DNA of 64,000 nucleotides from CALNYZ01 sp942490945 (lineage in GTDB: Bacteria; Pseudomonadota; Gammaproteobacteria; UBA6429; Thiohalophilaceae): positions 1,674,001-1,738,000 of the forward strand of contig CALNYZ010000018.1 in the NCBI GenBank assembly GCA_942490945.1. Direction: 5' to 3'. Shown here piece by piece: positions 53,154 to 63,773 of the stretch; the stretch's first letter is position 1; every line of letters starts with the position of its first letter. The notes under the pieces are model-generated. The model made no database searches and had not been told where the DNA came from. It saw only the letters and a program-made list of their open reading frames with translations. The position numbers were made by a program, and so were the translations under genes.

Positions 53154-54449
53154 TTACTTCAGATTATAGAAGGCTTTCTTCCCGGGGAATACCGCTTTAT
53201 TACCGAGCTGTTCCGCAATACGTATCAGTTGGTTGTACTTGGCTACCCGATCAGATCGCGACATGGAACCGGTTTTAATCTGCCCTGTGGCAGTCGCGAC
53301 CGCCAAATCTGCAATCGTCGTATCTTCTGTTTCTCCAGATCGGTGTGAAATTACCGCGGTATAACCGGCCTTGCGTGCCATATCGATGGCAGCCAGCGTT
53401 TCGGTCAGTGTACCAATCTGGTTTACTTTAATGAGAATGGAATTGGCGATATTTTTTTCAATACCTTTTTTGAAAATGGCGGTGTTTGTTACATATAAAT
53501 CATCGCCAACCAATTGTACTTTGTGGCCGATACGTTTGGTCAATTCGGCCCAACCTTCCCAGTCGTCTTCTGCCATACCATCTTCGATACTGATGATGGG
53601 ATATTTGTCTACCCAGGATTCGAGGACATCAATAAATTCAGAAGCGGTCAAGGATTTGTTTTCTGATGCCAGTACATATTTACCATTTTTGTAGAACTCA
53701 CTGCTGGCTGCATCAATCGCTATCATGACATCTTCGCCGGCTTTATAACCTGCTTTTTCAATAGCTGTCAGGATAACTTCGATTGCCGATTCATTGGAAG
53801 GCAGGTTCGGTGCAAAACCGCCTTCATCGCCGACTGCGGTGTTCATGTCTTTCGAATCCAGCACACTTTTAAGTGCATGGAATATCTCAGCACCATAACG
53901 TATCGCTTCCTGGATAGTGGTGGCACCCACTGGCATGATCATAAATTCTTGCAGGTCGATACTGTTATTGGCGTGTTCACCACCATTGATGATATTCATC
54001 ATTGGCACAGGCATCTGATATTTACCGTCAACACTTAAATATTCATATAAGGGTACGCCGGCATCTGCTGCGGCTGCATGGGCATTTGCCAGTGAAACGG
54101 CCAGCAATGCGTTTGCACCAAGATTACTTTTGTTTTCGGTGCCATCCAGATCCAGCATGGTCTGGTCGACAAGCGCTTGATGTGTCGCATCGACACCCAG
54201 CAAGGCATCACGAATGACAGTGTTAACATTTTTAACCGCTGTTAATACACCCTTGCCTCCAAAACGTGATTTATCTCCATCACGTAATTCAATTGCTTCA
54301 CGTGCACCTGTAGATGCGCCGGAGGGAACTGCAGCGCGCCCGGTTGCGCCTGATTCGAGAATCACATCTGCTTCAACTGTCGGGTTACCACGTGAATCGA
54401 TAATTTCCCGTGCAATAATATTTTTAATTGCCGTACCACTTAATGACAT
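53154..54449 (-). CDS. eno: enolase
   Basis: A 431-residue glycolytic enzyme (2-phosphoglycerate to phosphoenolpyruvate). SGASTGAREA, GDEGGFAPN, the metal sites in EDGMAEDDWEGW and GDDLYVTN, and the Lys of KVNQIGTLTE are present, then SHRSGETEDTTIADL. It lies 27 bases after kdsA and 23 before ftsB, the same order as pyrG-eno-ftsB with kdsA added. Confidence 0.98.
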   Translation of the reverse strand: MSLSGTAIKNIIAREIIDSRGNPTVEADVILESGATGRAAVPSGASTGAREAIELRDGDKSRFGGKGVLTAVKNVNTVIRDALLGVDATHQALVDQTMLDLDGTENKSNLGANALLAVSLANAHAAAADAGVPLYEYLSVDGKYQMPVPMMNIINGGEHANNSIDLQEFMIMPVGATTIQEAIRYGAEIFHALKSVLDSKDMNTAVGDEGGFAPNLPSNESAIEVILTAIEKAGYKAGEDVMIAIDAASSEFYKNGKYVLASENKSLTASEFIDVLESWVDKYPIISIEDGMAEDDWEGWAELTKRIGHKVQLVGDDLYVTNTAIFKKGIEKNIANSILIKVNQIGTLTETLAAIDMARKAGYTAVISHRSGETEDTTIADLAVATATGQIKTGSMSRSDRVAKYNQLIRIAEQLGNKAVFPGKKAFYNLK

Positions 54450-54476
54450 TTATTCTTTTCCTTTCACTTTCTTGTT

Positions 54477-55310
54477 TTATATATTTTCCAAATATGGTTT
54501 GGCTTTGACGACTTTATCCAACGACACCAGAATTTCGAGTAACTCTGACATTCTTGATAAAGGCCAGGCATTTGGACCATCACTCAATGCCTTGGCTGGA
54601 TCAGGATGTGTTTCCATGAATATTCCGGCGACGCCTGCTGCCACAGCAGCACGTGCCAGTACCGGCACAAATTCTCGCTGTCCGCCCGATTTTTTTCCTT
54701 GTCCGCCCGGTTGTTGAACGGAGTGCGTGGCGTCAAAAACCACCGGACATTGGGTTTCCCGCATGATTGCCAGAGATCGCATGTCCGAAACGAGCGTATT
54801 ATAACCGAATGACACGCCGCGTTCACATACCATAATATGTTCATTGCCAACGGCGCGTGCCTTATCCACCACATTGGTCATATCCCATGGGGCCTGAAAC
54901 TGTCCTTTTTTGATATTGACCGGTTTTCCCTGACTGGCAACTGCCTGAATAAAATTGGTTTGCCTGACCAGGAAGGCTGGAGTTTGTAGTACGTCGACGA
55001 CTGCAGCCACCTCGTTCAGCGGTGTATCTTCATGTACATCCGTTAATACCGGTACGCCAATCTGCTGTTTAACCTTGTCGAGGATTTTTAATCCGGTATC
55101 CAGGCCTAAGCCACGAAAACTGTCTACCGAGGTACGGTTTGCCTTGTCAAAGGATGATTTATAAATAAACGGGATTTGTAATTTGTCAGTAAGCGCTTTT
55201 AATTCACCGGCTGTGTCGATGGCAAGCTGTTCACTTTCGATGACACAGGGTCCGGCAATTAAAAATAACGGTTCAGAGTTGCCTGCGTTAAAGCCACATA
55301 ATGTAATCAC
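54477..55310 (-). CDS. kdsA: 3-deoxy-8-phosphooctulonate synthase (KDO-8-P synthase)
   Basis: A 277-residue TIM-barrel enzyme making KDO-8-phosphate for lipid A core. IAGPCVIESEQLA, KSSFDKANRTS and TDVHEDTP are family motifs, with DATHSVQQPGGQGKKSGGQRE near the C terminus. Such a gene indicates a standard LPS-producing outer membrane. It sits between pyrG and eno, a common gammaproteobacterial order. Confidence 0.98.
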   Translation of the reverse strand: MITLCGFNAGNSEPLFLIAGPCVIESEQLAIDTAGELKALTDKLQIPFIYKSSFDKANRTSVDSFRGLGLDTGLKILDKVKQQIGVPVLTDVHEDTPLNEVAAVVDVLQTPAFLVRQTNFIQAVASQGKPVNIKKGQFQAPWDMTNVVDKARAVGNEHIMVCERGVSFGYNTLVSDMRSLAIMRETQCPVVFDATHSVQQPGGQGKKSGGQREFVPVLARAAVAAGVAGIFMETHPDPAKALSDGPNAWPLSRMSELLEILVSLDKVVKAKPYLENI

Positions 55311-55334
55311 GTATCGATCCTTGTTGAAAATTTA

Positions 55335-56984
55335 TCACGCAGTAATGGCGTGCTGCCCGTTTTGTTCAGCCAGTTTACGTGCGGTCGCGACAAAGCTGCA
55401 AAACAAGGGATGGCCATCACGGGGAGTCGATGTAAACTCGGGGTGGAATTGGCAGGCAACAAACCAGGGATGATTAGGAAACTCAATCACTTCAACCAGA
55501 CTGTCATCCAGCGACGTTCCAACAATTTGCAGACCCGCTTTTGAAAGTTGTTCACGATAGTTATTATTAAATTCATATCGATGGCGATGACGTTCGCGAA
55601 TTTCAGTTTGTTGATAGCATTCAAACACACGCGAGTCAGTTTTTAATTTACATGGCTGACCACCCAGTCGCATGGTGCCACCCAGATCAGAATTTTCATC
55701 ACGCTGGACTTTTGTACCATCATGTTCTGTCCATTCCGTGATCAATGCGATTACCGGATGTGGCGTATCGCGTTTAAACTCGGTACTGTGTGCACCTTCC
55801 AGGCCTGCAATATGCCTTGCGTATTCAATGACGGCAACCTGCATGCCCAGGCATATTCCAAGATATGGAACATTATTTTCGCGCGCATATTGTACTGCGC
55901 GTATCTTGCCTTCAATTCCTCTTTCACCAAATCCGCCCGGCACCAGAATACCATCGAGTTGTTTCAGACAATCAACGCCATTCTTTTCTATTGATTCAGA
56001 GTCAATGTAGACAATATTAACTTTGGTATGCGTATGGAGGCCGGCATGAATAAGTGATTCGGAAAGGGATTTATAGGCTTCGGTGAGATCCATATATTTC
56101 CCGACCATGCCAATACTGATTTCACCCGTTGTATGTGTCAGATCATAAATTACTTTTTTCCATTCAGACAGATCCGCTTGCGGTAACTGCATATGGAATT
56201 TTTCGATCACGATATCATCAAGATGTTGTTCCTGTAACAGACCTGGAATTTTGTAAATACTATCGACATCATAGGCCGCGATGACGGCGCGATGCTCAAC
56301 ATTGGTAAACAAGGCTATTTTGCGTCGCTCATCATCAGGAATTTCACGATCTGCCCGGCACATAAGAATATCGGGCTGGATACCTATCGAGCGCAGTTCT
56401 TTGACCGAGTGTTGTGTGGGTTTGGTCTTGATTTCGCCTGCAGTTGGAATGTAGGGCAATAAGGTCAGGTGTATGTAACAAACATTATCCCTGCCTAGTT
56501 CCACGCCCATTTGTCGAATCGCTTCCAGAAACGGCAAGGATTCAATATCACCTACCGTGCCGCCGATTTCGATCATGGCGACATCGGCCGCGTTAGATCC
56601 GAGTTTAATGCAAGATTTGATTTCGTCAGTAATATGCGGAATGACCTGCACCGTGCCACCGAGATATTCGCCACGCCGCTCTTTGGTGATAACGCGCTCA
56701 TAAATCTGGCCAGTGGTGAAGTTATTGTTTTTGCCCATGGTAGTGCGGACAAATCGTTCATAGTGACCAAGGTCAAGGTCTGTTTCTGCACCGTCGTCGG
56801 TAACAAAAACTTCGCCATGCTGAAACGGACTCATGGTTCCCGGATCCACATTAATATAGGGATCGAGCTTCATGAGGGTGACTTTTAGTCCACGTGCTTC
56901 GAGTATGGCAGCGAGGGAGGCGGAGGCAATGCCCTTTCCAAGTGAGGACACAACACCACCGGTAATAAATACATACTTCGTCAT
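55335..56984 (-). CDS. pyrG: CTP synthase
   Basis: A 549-residue enzyme aminating UTP. The synthetase half begins TKYVFITGGVVSSLGKG and carries KLDPYINVDPGTMSP. The class I glutaminase half (about 290-545) has the oxyanion loop and nucleophile in YLGICLGMQ, with the His-Glu pair of CQFHPEF. Intact and of normal length. Confidence 0.98.
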   Translation of the reverse strand: MTKYVFITGGVVSSLGKGIASASLAAILEARGLKVTLMKLDPYINVDPGTMSPFQHGEVFVTDDGAETDLDLGHYERFVRTTMGKNNNFTTGQIYERVITKERRGEYLGGTVQVIPHITDEIKSCIKLGSNAADVAMIEIGGTVGDIESLPFLEAIRQMGVELGRDNVCYIHLTLLPYIPTAGEIKTKPTQHSVKELRSIGIQPDILMCRADREIPDDERRKIALFTNVEHRAVIAAYDVDSIYKIPGLLQEQHLDDIVIEKFHMQLPQADLSEWKKVIYDLTHTTGEISIGMVGKYMDLTEAYKSLSESLIHAGLHTHTKVNIVYIDSESIEKNGVDCLKQLDGILVPGGFGERGIEGKIRAVQYARENNVPYLGICLGMQVAVIEYARHIAGLEGAHSTEFKRDTPHPVIALITEWTEHDGTKVQRDENSDLGGTMRLGGQPCKLKTDSRVFECYQQTEIRERHRHRYEFNNNYREQLSKAGLQIVGTSLDDSLVEVIEFPNHPWFVACQFHPEFTSTPRDGHPLFCSFVATARKLAEQNGQHAITA

Positions 56985-57134
56985 CGATTAGCGCTGCTCT
57001 GAAGATTACAAGACTTTCCGGGCATTTTCAGGAACTTACAGTATTGAATTTGCTCGAAATCCTGTGCAAATATTCTGCGCGTTTTCATCTCCAGTTGCAA
57101 TGGTCGAATGCTGTGAATTTGGAATAAATTGTCT

Positions 57135-58460
57135 TCAGGACTCACTTGATGTTTCGATTAATATGCCCGGCTCACCCGGCAGCGCTTCAAACCCATGACA
57201 AATACAATACCCGATTACCTGTACCAGGCTGTCGTCCAGATACACAAGTGGGACCTGTTCTCGCTGCCAGGGAGGAACTTGCCAATCCTGAAATAATTTC
57301 TTCAGTTCACGGCGATGCATTTGATTGCCGGGCCTGCAAATTTCGCCGCCACGTCGAGATTGTAGTGTCAGTTCAGCCGTGGAAATTTTGGCCAGACTCA
57401 GTCCGGCACCAACTGTCAGGCGGGAGCGTATAATCTGCCCACCCCATTGTATTGGTTGTTGATAATCCCATGTCACCGAGGATGGCGGCGGCTGGATATC
57501 ATTAATCGACAAATAAAGCGTGTTCTGATAACGCCGCACGATACAGTCTGACCAGCCGACTTCCGGTGTGGCGTCCAGTTTTGCATGCAAGGCGTTGTCA
57601 ACCAGTTGTTGGAGTTGTGTCGTTGAAGGCAGTGCAACCTTACAAATTGATTTTAACCAATAACGCAGAATATTTTTGCAGCGTGCTTCTTGCAGTTGGC
57701 CAAGTCTGACTATATCAATCATTCGCTCATCATGCGGTATTGAGGCCAATTCTATTTTTGCGAGCACCTGATTCAGTTCAGCCGCCTCAGCCTGATGCGT
57801 GCTGACACGCTGCAGTGTTTTGTAAAGACCCGGCCAGCGTGCATACATATCTGGCAAGATCTTGTGGCGAAGAAAATTCCTGTCGTACTTTACATCATCA
57901 TTTGAAGGGTCGTTAATCCAGCGTAACTGATGCATCTGGGCATAATTCGTTATGTCTTGTTGTTCGAATGACAGCAGTGGTCGAAGCATCGAACCTTGTG
58001 AAAAGGCAATGGACGATGGTATGCCGGCCAGGCCATTGACACCAGCACCGCGAATTAATTGCTGTAGAACGGTTTCAACCTGATCATTGGCATGATGTGC
58101 CAATGCGATAGCTGTTGTGTTATTTTTGACATAAGACTGATATACAGCATAACGTGCCTGCCGCGCCGAGGCTTCCAGGCTTTCGCCATTATTACATTCA
58201 ATTTTCACGCGTTCGACGTGAAGTTCAATATCAAGCTGATGACATATTTCAGCGCAATGTTCAGCCCACTCATTGGCCTGTGGTTGCAAGCCATGATTAA
58301 CATGCAAGGCAATTAACTCGAATGAATATTCAGAGTGCAATGCATGTAATAAATGCAGCAACACATGTGAGTCACGGCCACCACTATAACCGACCAGTAT
58401 TTTTTTGCAGGGTTGAAGTTTATTAAATTGATGACTGAATGATTCGACGTCAAGAGACAT
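57135..58460 (-). CDS. tilS: tRNA(Ile)-lysidine synthase
   Basis: A 441-residue enzyme that changes the wobble C of tRNA-Ile(CAU) to lysidine. The PP-loop SGGRDS (26-31) replaces the more usual SGGxDS with Arg. LALAHHANDQVETVLQQLIRGAG and DPSNDDVKYDRNFLRH are typical, and the C-terminal domains of about 200 residues are of E. coli length. It follows accA by 12 bases. The 150-base spacer before pyrG shows no feature. Confidence 0.95.
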   Translation of the reverse strand: MSLDVESFSHQFNKLQPCKKILVGYSGGRDSHVLLHLLHALHSEYSFELIALHVNHGLQPQANEWAEHCAEICHQLDIELHVERVKIECNNGESLEASARQARYAVYQSYVKNNTTAIALAHHANDQVETVLQQLIRGAGVNGLAGIPSSIAFSQGSMLRPLLSFEQQDITNYAQMHQLRWINDPSNDDVKYDRNFLRHKILPDMYARWPGLYKTLQRVSTHQAEAAELNQVLAKIELASIPHDERMIDIVRLGQLQEARCKNILRYWLKSICKVALPSTTQLQQLVDNALHAKLDATPEVGWSDCIVRRYQNTLYLSINDIQPPPSSVTWDYQQPIQWGGQIIRSRLTVGAGLSLAKISTAELTLQSRRGGEICRPGNQMHRRELKKLFQDWQVPPWQREQVPLVYLDDSLVQVIGYCICHGFEALPGEPGILIETSSES

Positions 58461-58472
58461 GTGGGTAATTAT

Positions 58473-59429
58473 TTATTCCGCAAAATTACCATACTTCATA
58501 AGATGTGAATAACGTTCATCAAGTAATTTATCAATTGATATACTTTGCAAATGAGACAGCGACTCGAGCAGATTTATCTTGATGTTCTGGGCAATTGCTT
58601 CCGGATCACGATGTGCGCCACCTAATGGCTCGGCAATAATACCGTCAATCAGATCGAGTTCTTTCAGGCGCTGTGCGGTCAGGCCCATGACCTCGGCTGC
58701 TTCACCTGCCTTGTCAGCATTCTTCCATAATATGGATGCGCAACCTTCAGGTGAAATGACAGAATAAGTGCTGTATTGCAGCATATAAACCCTGTCTGCC
58801 ACACCGATAGCCAGTGCACCGCCGGATCCACCTTCGCCAATTACCGTGCTGATAATCGGTGTCTTTAATTGCGACATGACCTGTAAATTACGCGCAATCG
58901 CTTCACTTTGTCCACGCTCTTCAGCGCCGACTCCAGGATAGGCTCCGGGGGTGTCAATGAAAGTCAGCACGGGCAAGCTGAAACGTTCTGCCATTTCCAT
59001 CAGACGCAGTGCTTTACGATAGCCTTCTGGACGAGGCATACCAAAATTACGCAGCAATTTCTCCTTGGTGTCGCGACCTTTCTGCTGACCGATCACAACA
59101 ACCGGGTTACCATCAAGACGTGCCACACCACCAACAATAGCGGGGTCATCTGCAAAGGCACGATCACCATGCAACTCTTCAAAATCAGTGAAAATTTTCG
59201 CAACATAGTCAATGAAATAAGGACGTTGTGGATGACGTGCCAGTTGCGATATTTGTGCTGCTTTTAATCCTGAAAATATGCTTTCAGTCAGTTCGCGACT
59301 CTTTGTTTGCAGCCGGGAAATTTCTTCGGTGATATTGAGCGAGTTATCATTACCGACATAGCGCAGCTCTTCAATTTTTGCTTCCAGCTCTGCGATGGGC
59401 TGTTCAAATTCGAGAAAATTCAGATTCAT
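58473..59429 (-). CDS. accA: acetyl-CoA carboxylase carboxyltransferase subunit alpha
   Basis: A 318-residue subunit of acetyl-CoA carboxylase. The N-terminal helix segment (LEFEQPIAELEAKIEELR) precedes the crotonase-like core with GRDTKEKLLRNFGMPRPEGYRKALR, the IDTPGAYPGVGAEERGQ loop and GEGGSGGALAIG. It lies between dnaE and tilS as in E. coli; a TATAAT box about 77 bases upstream suggests its own promoter. Confidence 0.98.
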   Translation of the reverse strand: MNLNFLEFEQPIAELEAKIEELRYVGNDNSLNITEEISRLQTKSRELTESIFSGLKAAQISQLARHPQRPYFIDYVAKIFTDFEELHGDRAFADDPAIVGGVARLDGNPVVVIGQQKGRDTKEKLLRNFGMPRPEGYRKALRLMEMAERFSLPVLTFIDTPGAYPGVGAEERGQSEAIARNLQVMSQLKTPIISTVIGEGGSGGALAIGVADRVYMLQYSTYSVISPEGCASILWKNADKAGEAAEVMGLTAQRLKELDLIDGIIAEPLGGAHRDPEAIAQNIKINLLESLSHLQSISIDKLLDERYSHLMKYGNFAE

Positions 59430-59505
59430 ATCAATCTCATTTACCAGTTTATACTGTTTTTAATTCAATGCTTACGTACCAGCATTTGGTCTGTTCGATT
59501 TTTAT

Positions 59506-59511
59506 ATTATA
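59506..59511 (-). promoter_or_regulatory. putative -10 element for accA
   Basis: A perfect TATAAT on the minus strand lies in the dnaE-accA spacer, giving a leader of about 70 bases. The -35 region (about TCGCAC or CGCACA) is poor, so the promoter would be weak or activator-dependent. Confidence 0.4.
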
Positions 59512-59566
59512 CAATCTGGCGCAGTGTTGTGCGAGTCCGGCACGCATATTTCATTTGTAGCCAATT

Positions 59567-62500
59567 TTAACGATAAATGACCTTGACTGCATTTTTGCCA
59601 TTTAACTCTTGCAAGCGATGGATTAATTCATCGCTTGGTGTAACGCGCCAGTTATCACCAAGTGTGAGGTCTGCTGCTGCGGATTCCTGCTGGTAACCTA
59701 TAACAACCGGGCAAAAACCGTCTTTAAATGGCCGCATGATTGATTGTAATTGTGATATATAATTACCATCAATTTTTTCCTGCTCCACTTCCAGCCGAAG
59801 GGATTTTGCGTAGCGTTCCCGCGCCTGTTCGATATCATATACTTCGCGTGTACTCATGCGATAGCCACCACTGTATTCATCCACCGCGACATCACCTTCG
59901 ATAACGATTAATTTATCCTTGATTAACATATCACGATACTTGTTAAAGGCTTCCGAGAATACGGCAATTTCGATGCGGCCGCTGCGATCATCAATAGTGA
60001 TAAATGCCATCTTGTCACCACGACGAGTATTCATGACACGCATGGCAATGATTAGTCCTGCCACGACAATCGATTTGTCTTTGGTTGGTTTAAGATCGGC
60101 GATGCGTGCGGAAATAAATTGCTCCAGCTCAGGCAAGTAGCGATTAATTGGATGGCCCGTTAGATATAATCCCAGAGTTTGTTTTTCGCAGGCAAGCCGT
60201 TGTTGTTCACTCCAGTCTTTTTGTGTGTTGTATTCGAGGCCGGACTCATTCACTGCCACACTACTGATGCCGAACATATCGTTTTGCCCAACTGCATTGT
60301 TAAAACTTTGCTGTTCTGAAATATGTAGCGCAGCAGGCAGGCTGGCCATCAGGGTGGCACGATTTTCACCAAATACATCCATTGCACCTGCCATGATTAA
60401 TGCTTCGAGTGTACGGCGGTTAACTTTTTTCACGTCGATACGTTCACAAAATTCAAACAAACTCTCAAAACTTCCATGTTGACGTGCAGCAATAATATTT
60501 TCGATGGCCGCTTCACCAACGCCCTTGATGGCACCCAGACCATAGATGATAGCTGTGTTATTGGCCACACTGAATTGATACTGACACGCATTAACATTTG
60601 GCGGATTAACTTTCAGCTTCATGCTGTTGCATTCATCGATCAAGGTTACCACTTTATCGGTGTTATCCATATCTGCCGATAATACGGCAGACATAAATGC
60701 TGCCGGATAGTGTGCTTTTAACCAGGCAGTCTGGTATGCCAGCAAGGCATAGGCTGCCGAATGGGATTTATTGAATCCGTAACCGGCAAATTTCTCCATC
60801 AGGTCAAAAATATAAGTTGCCGTTTTTTCTGCAACGCCGCGTTTGGTCGCACCGTCCAGGAAGATACTACGTTGTTTGGCCATTTCTTCCGGTTTTTTCT
60901 TGCCCATGGCGCGGCGTAACATATCCGCTGCACCGAGCGAGTAACCCGCCAGGACCTGGGCAATTTGCATCACTTGTTCCTGATACAGGATAACGCCGTA
61001 GGTTGGTTTGAGTATTGGTTCCAATTCGGGATGCGGGTACTCAACGCGTGCACGACCGTGCTTACGATCAATAAAGTCATCAACCATACCCGACTGCAAC
61101 GGGCCGGGTCTGAAAAGTGCCACTAACGCAATGATGTCTTCAAACACGTCGGGCTGTAATCGCTTGATCAAATCCTTCATGCCGCGCGATTCAAGCTGAA
61201 AAACTGCAGTTGTATTGCATGCGCGTAATAAATCAAACGCGGCGCTGTCATCAAGTGGAATTTCAGTGATATCCAGCTGATGCGTAGTGTCCAGTTTGTT
61301 TATGCCGCGAATTGCCCAGTCAATAATGGTGAGTGTGCGCAGGCCTAAAAAGTCAAATTTGACCAGACCAACCGCTTCGACATCGTCTTTGTCAAATTGT
61401 GTAACAAGACTCTCGCCGCCCTGCTCACAATACAAAGGTGTAAAGTCGGTTAATGCAGAAGGTGCTATCACCACACCACCCGCATGTTTGCCTGCATTAC
61501 GTGCCACACCTTCCAGTGATCTGGCCATGTTAATCAGGTTTTGCACGTCTTCGTCTTCGTCATACAGCGCTTTGAGTGCTTCCTCCTGATCGAGCGCTTT
61601 TTCAAGCGTAATGCCGATTTCAAACGGAATCAGTTTGGCAATGCGATCAACAAAACCGTAAGGATGCCCCATCACCCGACCTACATCGCGTACCACCGCC
61701 TTGGCGGCCATGCTGCCATAGGTAATGATTTGCGAAACCTTGTCACGCCCATATTTTTCTGCAACATAATCAATAACGCGATCGCGTCCTTCCATACAGA
61801 AGTCGACGTCGAAATCCGGCATGGATACACGTTCAGGATTCAGAAAGCGTTCGAAGAGTAAATCATATTCAAGTGGATCAAGATCGGTGATGGTAAGCGC
61901 ATACGCCACCAGTGAACCGGCACCGGATCCGCGACCCGGACCAACCGGGATACCATTTTCTTTCGACCAACGAATAAAATCGGCGACGATCAAAAAGTAA
62001 CCGGGAAATCCCATGTTAATAATGACATCAAGTTCCGTATGTAAGCGTTCGAAATAGGGTTTGCAGTTGTCACTATTGGGATCATAATTTTCTTTAAACA
62101 GTTTTTGTAAGCGGGCAATCAGTCCCTGTTCTGCAACTTCTCGTAGATAGTCAGCAATTGTTTGTCCTGCGGGTACCGGATAATCGGGTAAAACATTTTC
62201 GCCCAGTGTGACATTGATATTACAGCGTTTGGCAATTTCGACCGTGTTCACAATCGCTTCCGGAATGTCGGCAAAGATTTGGCACATTTCTTCTGCGCTG
62301 CGTAAGTATTGTTGATCGGTAAAATCATGTGGACGTCGCGGATCATCCAACACACGCCCTTCATGAATACAAACGCGTGCTTCGTGTGCTTCAAAATCCT
62401 GTTGTGTTAAAAAGTGCACGTTATTTGTCGCCACCACCGGCAAATCATATTTTTCTGCCAACGTCATGGCGATACCGATATAGTTTTCTTCCTGCCCGTG

Positions 62501-63019
62501 ACCTGTGCGTTGTAGTTCAATATAGAAGCGGTCGGGAAACGTATGTTGCCAGAATTCAGTTAACTCGTGTGCGAGCTCCATTTTGTTTTGCAGGATGGCC
62601 AGTCCAATGTCACCTTCACAGCCACCAGATAGCGCAATCAATCCGGCAGAGTGTTGTGCCAGCCATGCCGGTTTTACTTGCGGCTTGCCGCGCTGTTGAC
62701 CTTCGATATATGCCTTGGATATTAATCGCGTCAGATTTCGGTAGCCTTCCAGATTCATACATAACAGCACGACTCTACCGGCGACCTGTTGCGCGTCTTC
62801 CTGTTCAATGAAGATGTCGGCACCGACAATAGGCTTCACGCCTCTGGCCATGGCGGCTTTGTAGAATTTAACCATGGCAAACAAATTACTTTGATCGGTA
62901 ATGGCCACGGCGGGCATACCGGCATCGGCTACGCTATTTACCAACGGTCGTATACGTACGGTGCCATTGGCAAGAGAGTATTCGGAATGTAGGTGGAGGT
63001 GTACAAATGCATCTGACAT
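59567..63019 (-). CDS. dnaE: DNA polymerase III subunit alpha
   Basis: A 1150-residue replicative polymerase subunit. The PHP domain opens with FVHLHLHSEYSLANG. The catalytic acidic motif MPDFDVDF is near residues 399-406, with the third acidic residue in LVKFDFLGLRTL (about 555). The clamp-binding motif QNDMF is near 911, and the OB domain follows. It lies between accA and an HNH gene; rnhB is beyond that. It is the dnaE1-type main polymerase, not ErrorPol DnaE2, judging by length and neighbours. Confidence 0.98.
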   Translation of the reverse strand: MSDAFVHLHLHSEYSLANGTVRIRPLVNSVADAGMPAVAITDQSNLFAMVKFYKAAMARGVKPIVGADIFIEQEDAQQVAGRVVLLCMNLEGYRNLTRLISKAYIEGQQRGKPQVKPAWLAQHSAGLIALSGGCEGDIGLAILQNKMELAHELTEFWQHTFPDRFYIELQRTGHGQEENYIGIAMTLAEKYDLPVVATNNVHFLTQQDFEAHEARVCIHEGRVLDDPRRPHDFTDQQYLRSAEEMCQIFADIPEAIVNTVEIAKRCNINVTLGENVLPDYPVPAGQTIADYLREVAEQGLIARLQKLFKENYDPNSDNCKPYFERLHTELDVIINMGFPGYFLIVADFIRWSKENGIPVGPGRGSGAGSLVAYALTITDLDPLEYDLLFERFLNPERVSMPDFDVDFCMEGRDRVIDYVAEKYGRDKVSQIITYGSMAAKAVVRDVGRVMGHPYGFVDRIAKLIPFEIGITLEKALDQEEALKALYDEDEDVQNLINMARSLEGVARNAGKHAGGVVIAPSALTDFTPLYCEQGGESLVTQFDKDDVEAVGLVKFDFLGLRTLTIIDWAIRGINKLDTTHQLDITEIPLDDSAAFDLLRACNTTAVFQLESRGMKDLIKRLQPDVFEDIIALVALFRPGPLQSGMVDDFIDRKHGRARVEYPHPELEPILKPTYGVILYQEQVMQIAQVLAGYSLGAADMLRRAMGKKKPEEMAKQRSIFLDGATKRGVAEKTATYIFDLMEKFAGYGFNKSHSAAYALLAYQTAWLKAHYPAAFMSAVLSADMDNTDKVVTLIDECNSMKLKVNPPNVNACQYQFSVANNTAIIYGLGAIKGVGEAAIENIIAARQHGSFESLFEFCERIDVKKVNRRTLEALIMAGAMDVFGENRATLMASLPAALHISEQQSFNNAVGQNDMFGISSVAVNESGLEYNTQKDWSEQQRLACEKQTLGLYLTGHPINRYLPELEQFISARIADLKPTKDKSIVVAGLIIAMRVMNTRRGDKMAFITIDDRSGRIEIAVFSEAFNKYRDMLIKDKLIVIEGDVAVDEYSGGYRMSTREVYDIEQARERYAKSLRLEVEQEKIDGNYISQLQSIMRPFKDGFCPVVIGYQQESAAADLTLGDNWRVTPSDELIHRLQELNGKNAVKVIYR

Positions 63020-63132
63020 CCGGCCAGTTTCAGCTGAAATGCATTTTTTGACAAGTGCTCATACCAAGATTTGAAAAAATAGCCGGACTGGATAAAGGAT
63101 GGTTAATTTTTATCCAATATTATAACCCTGGA

Positions 63133-63705
63133 TCAGGCCATCAATGTCCGTTCAGTATTTTTGAACTGTAAACGCAAAAACTGGTTTTGATCGGCCAGAA
63201 TTCGTCGATTCCGTAACACCAAATATTCGGCGATATTTGGGACATAGGGCACAGCCAGCAGACGCATATTGGCCTCTTCTGGTGTTTTGCAGCCTTTACG
63301 CGTATTACAGCGTTTACAGGATGAGACGACGTTGGCCCATATATCGCGGCCGCCCCGGGAAATAGGCAAGACGTGGTCTCTTGTCAGCTCTTTATCTGCA
63401 TGCTCGCGCCCACAGTAGAGGCATAGATGACTATCACGACGAAAGAGCTCGCGATTATTCAGAGGGGGCGCCAGGTCACGCTTAAATTGGCGGAATTCGC
63501 CTTTGATGGCAATAATTGAGTTAATTTCGAGCAAACTTCGTTGGCCGGTGCGGCGTGATACGCCGCCGTGGAGTTGAAACATGTGCTCACCTGCGGTCCA
63601 GGCAACCATCTTCTTAGAGTATAACGATACGGCTTCTTGCCAGGGCATCCAGCTAACCGGGCGACCCATCACATCCAGTCTCAGAATCAAGGGTATTGCC
63701 GCCAT
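63133..63705 (-). CDS. HNH endonuclease family protein
   Basis: A 190-residue protein from the ATG at 63705 (AGGTGA upstream; a GTG at 63714 is less likely). The HNH core reads CLYCGREHADKELTRDHVLPISRGG...NVVSSCKRCN: two CxxC zinc pairs with the DH-His-Asn catalytic set. The N terminus is a separate beta-rich region (about 1-75) starting PLILRLDVMGRPVSWM. This type of HNH gene is common in proteobacterial chromosomes, often without mobile neighbours. It is inserted between rnhB and dnaE, which are adjacent in E. coli. Its target is unknown. Confidence 0.9.
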   Translation of the reverse strand: MAAIPLILRLDVMGRPVSWMPWQEAVSLYSKKMVAWTAGEHMFQLHGGVSRRTGQRSLLEINSIIAIKGEFRQFKRDLAPPLNNRELFRRDSHLCLYCGREHADKELTRDHVLPISRGGRDIWANVVSSCKRCNTRKGCKTPEEANMRLLAVPYVPNIAEYLVLRNRRILADQNQFLRLQFKNTERTLMA

Positions 63706-63773
63706 GGCCTTCACCTACTCCAATGTTTAATAAATCAACGTTAAATCAAGTATATATCAACTTTCAAAACTGT

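Noticed and set aside
62329..62811. 160-codon plus-strand frame inside dnaE
   Set aside because: Antisense shadow of the conserved PHP region.
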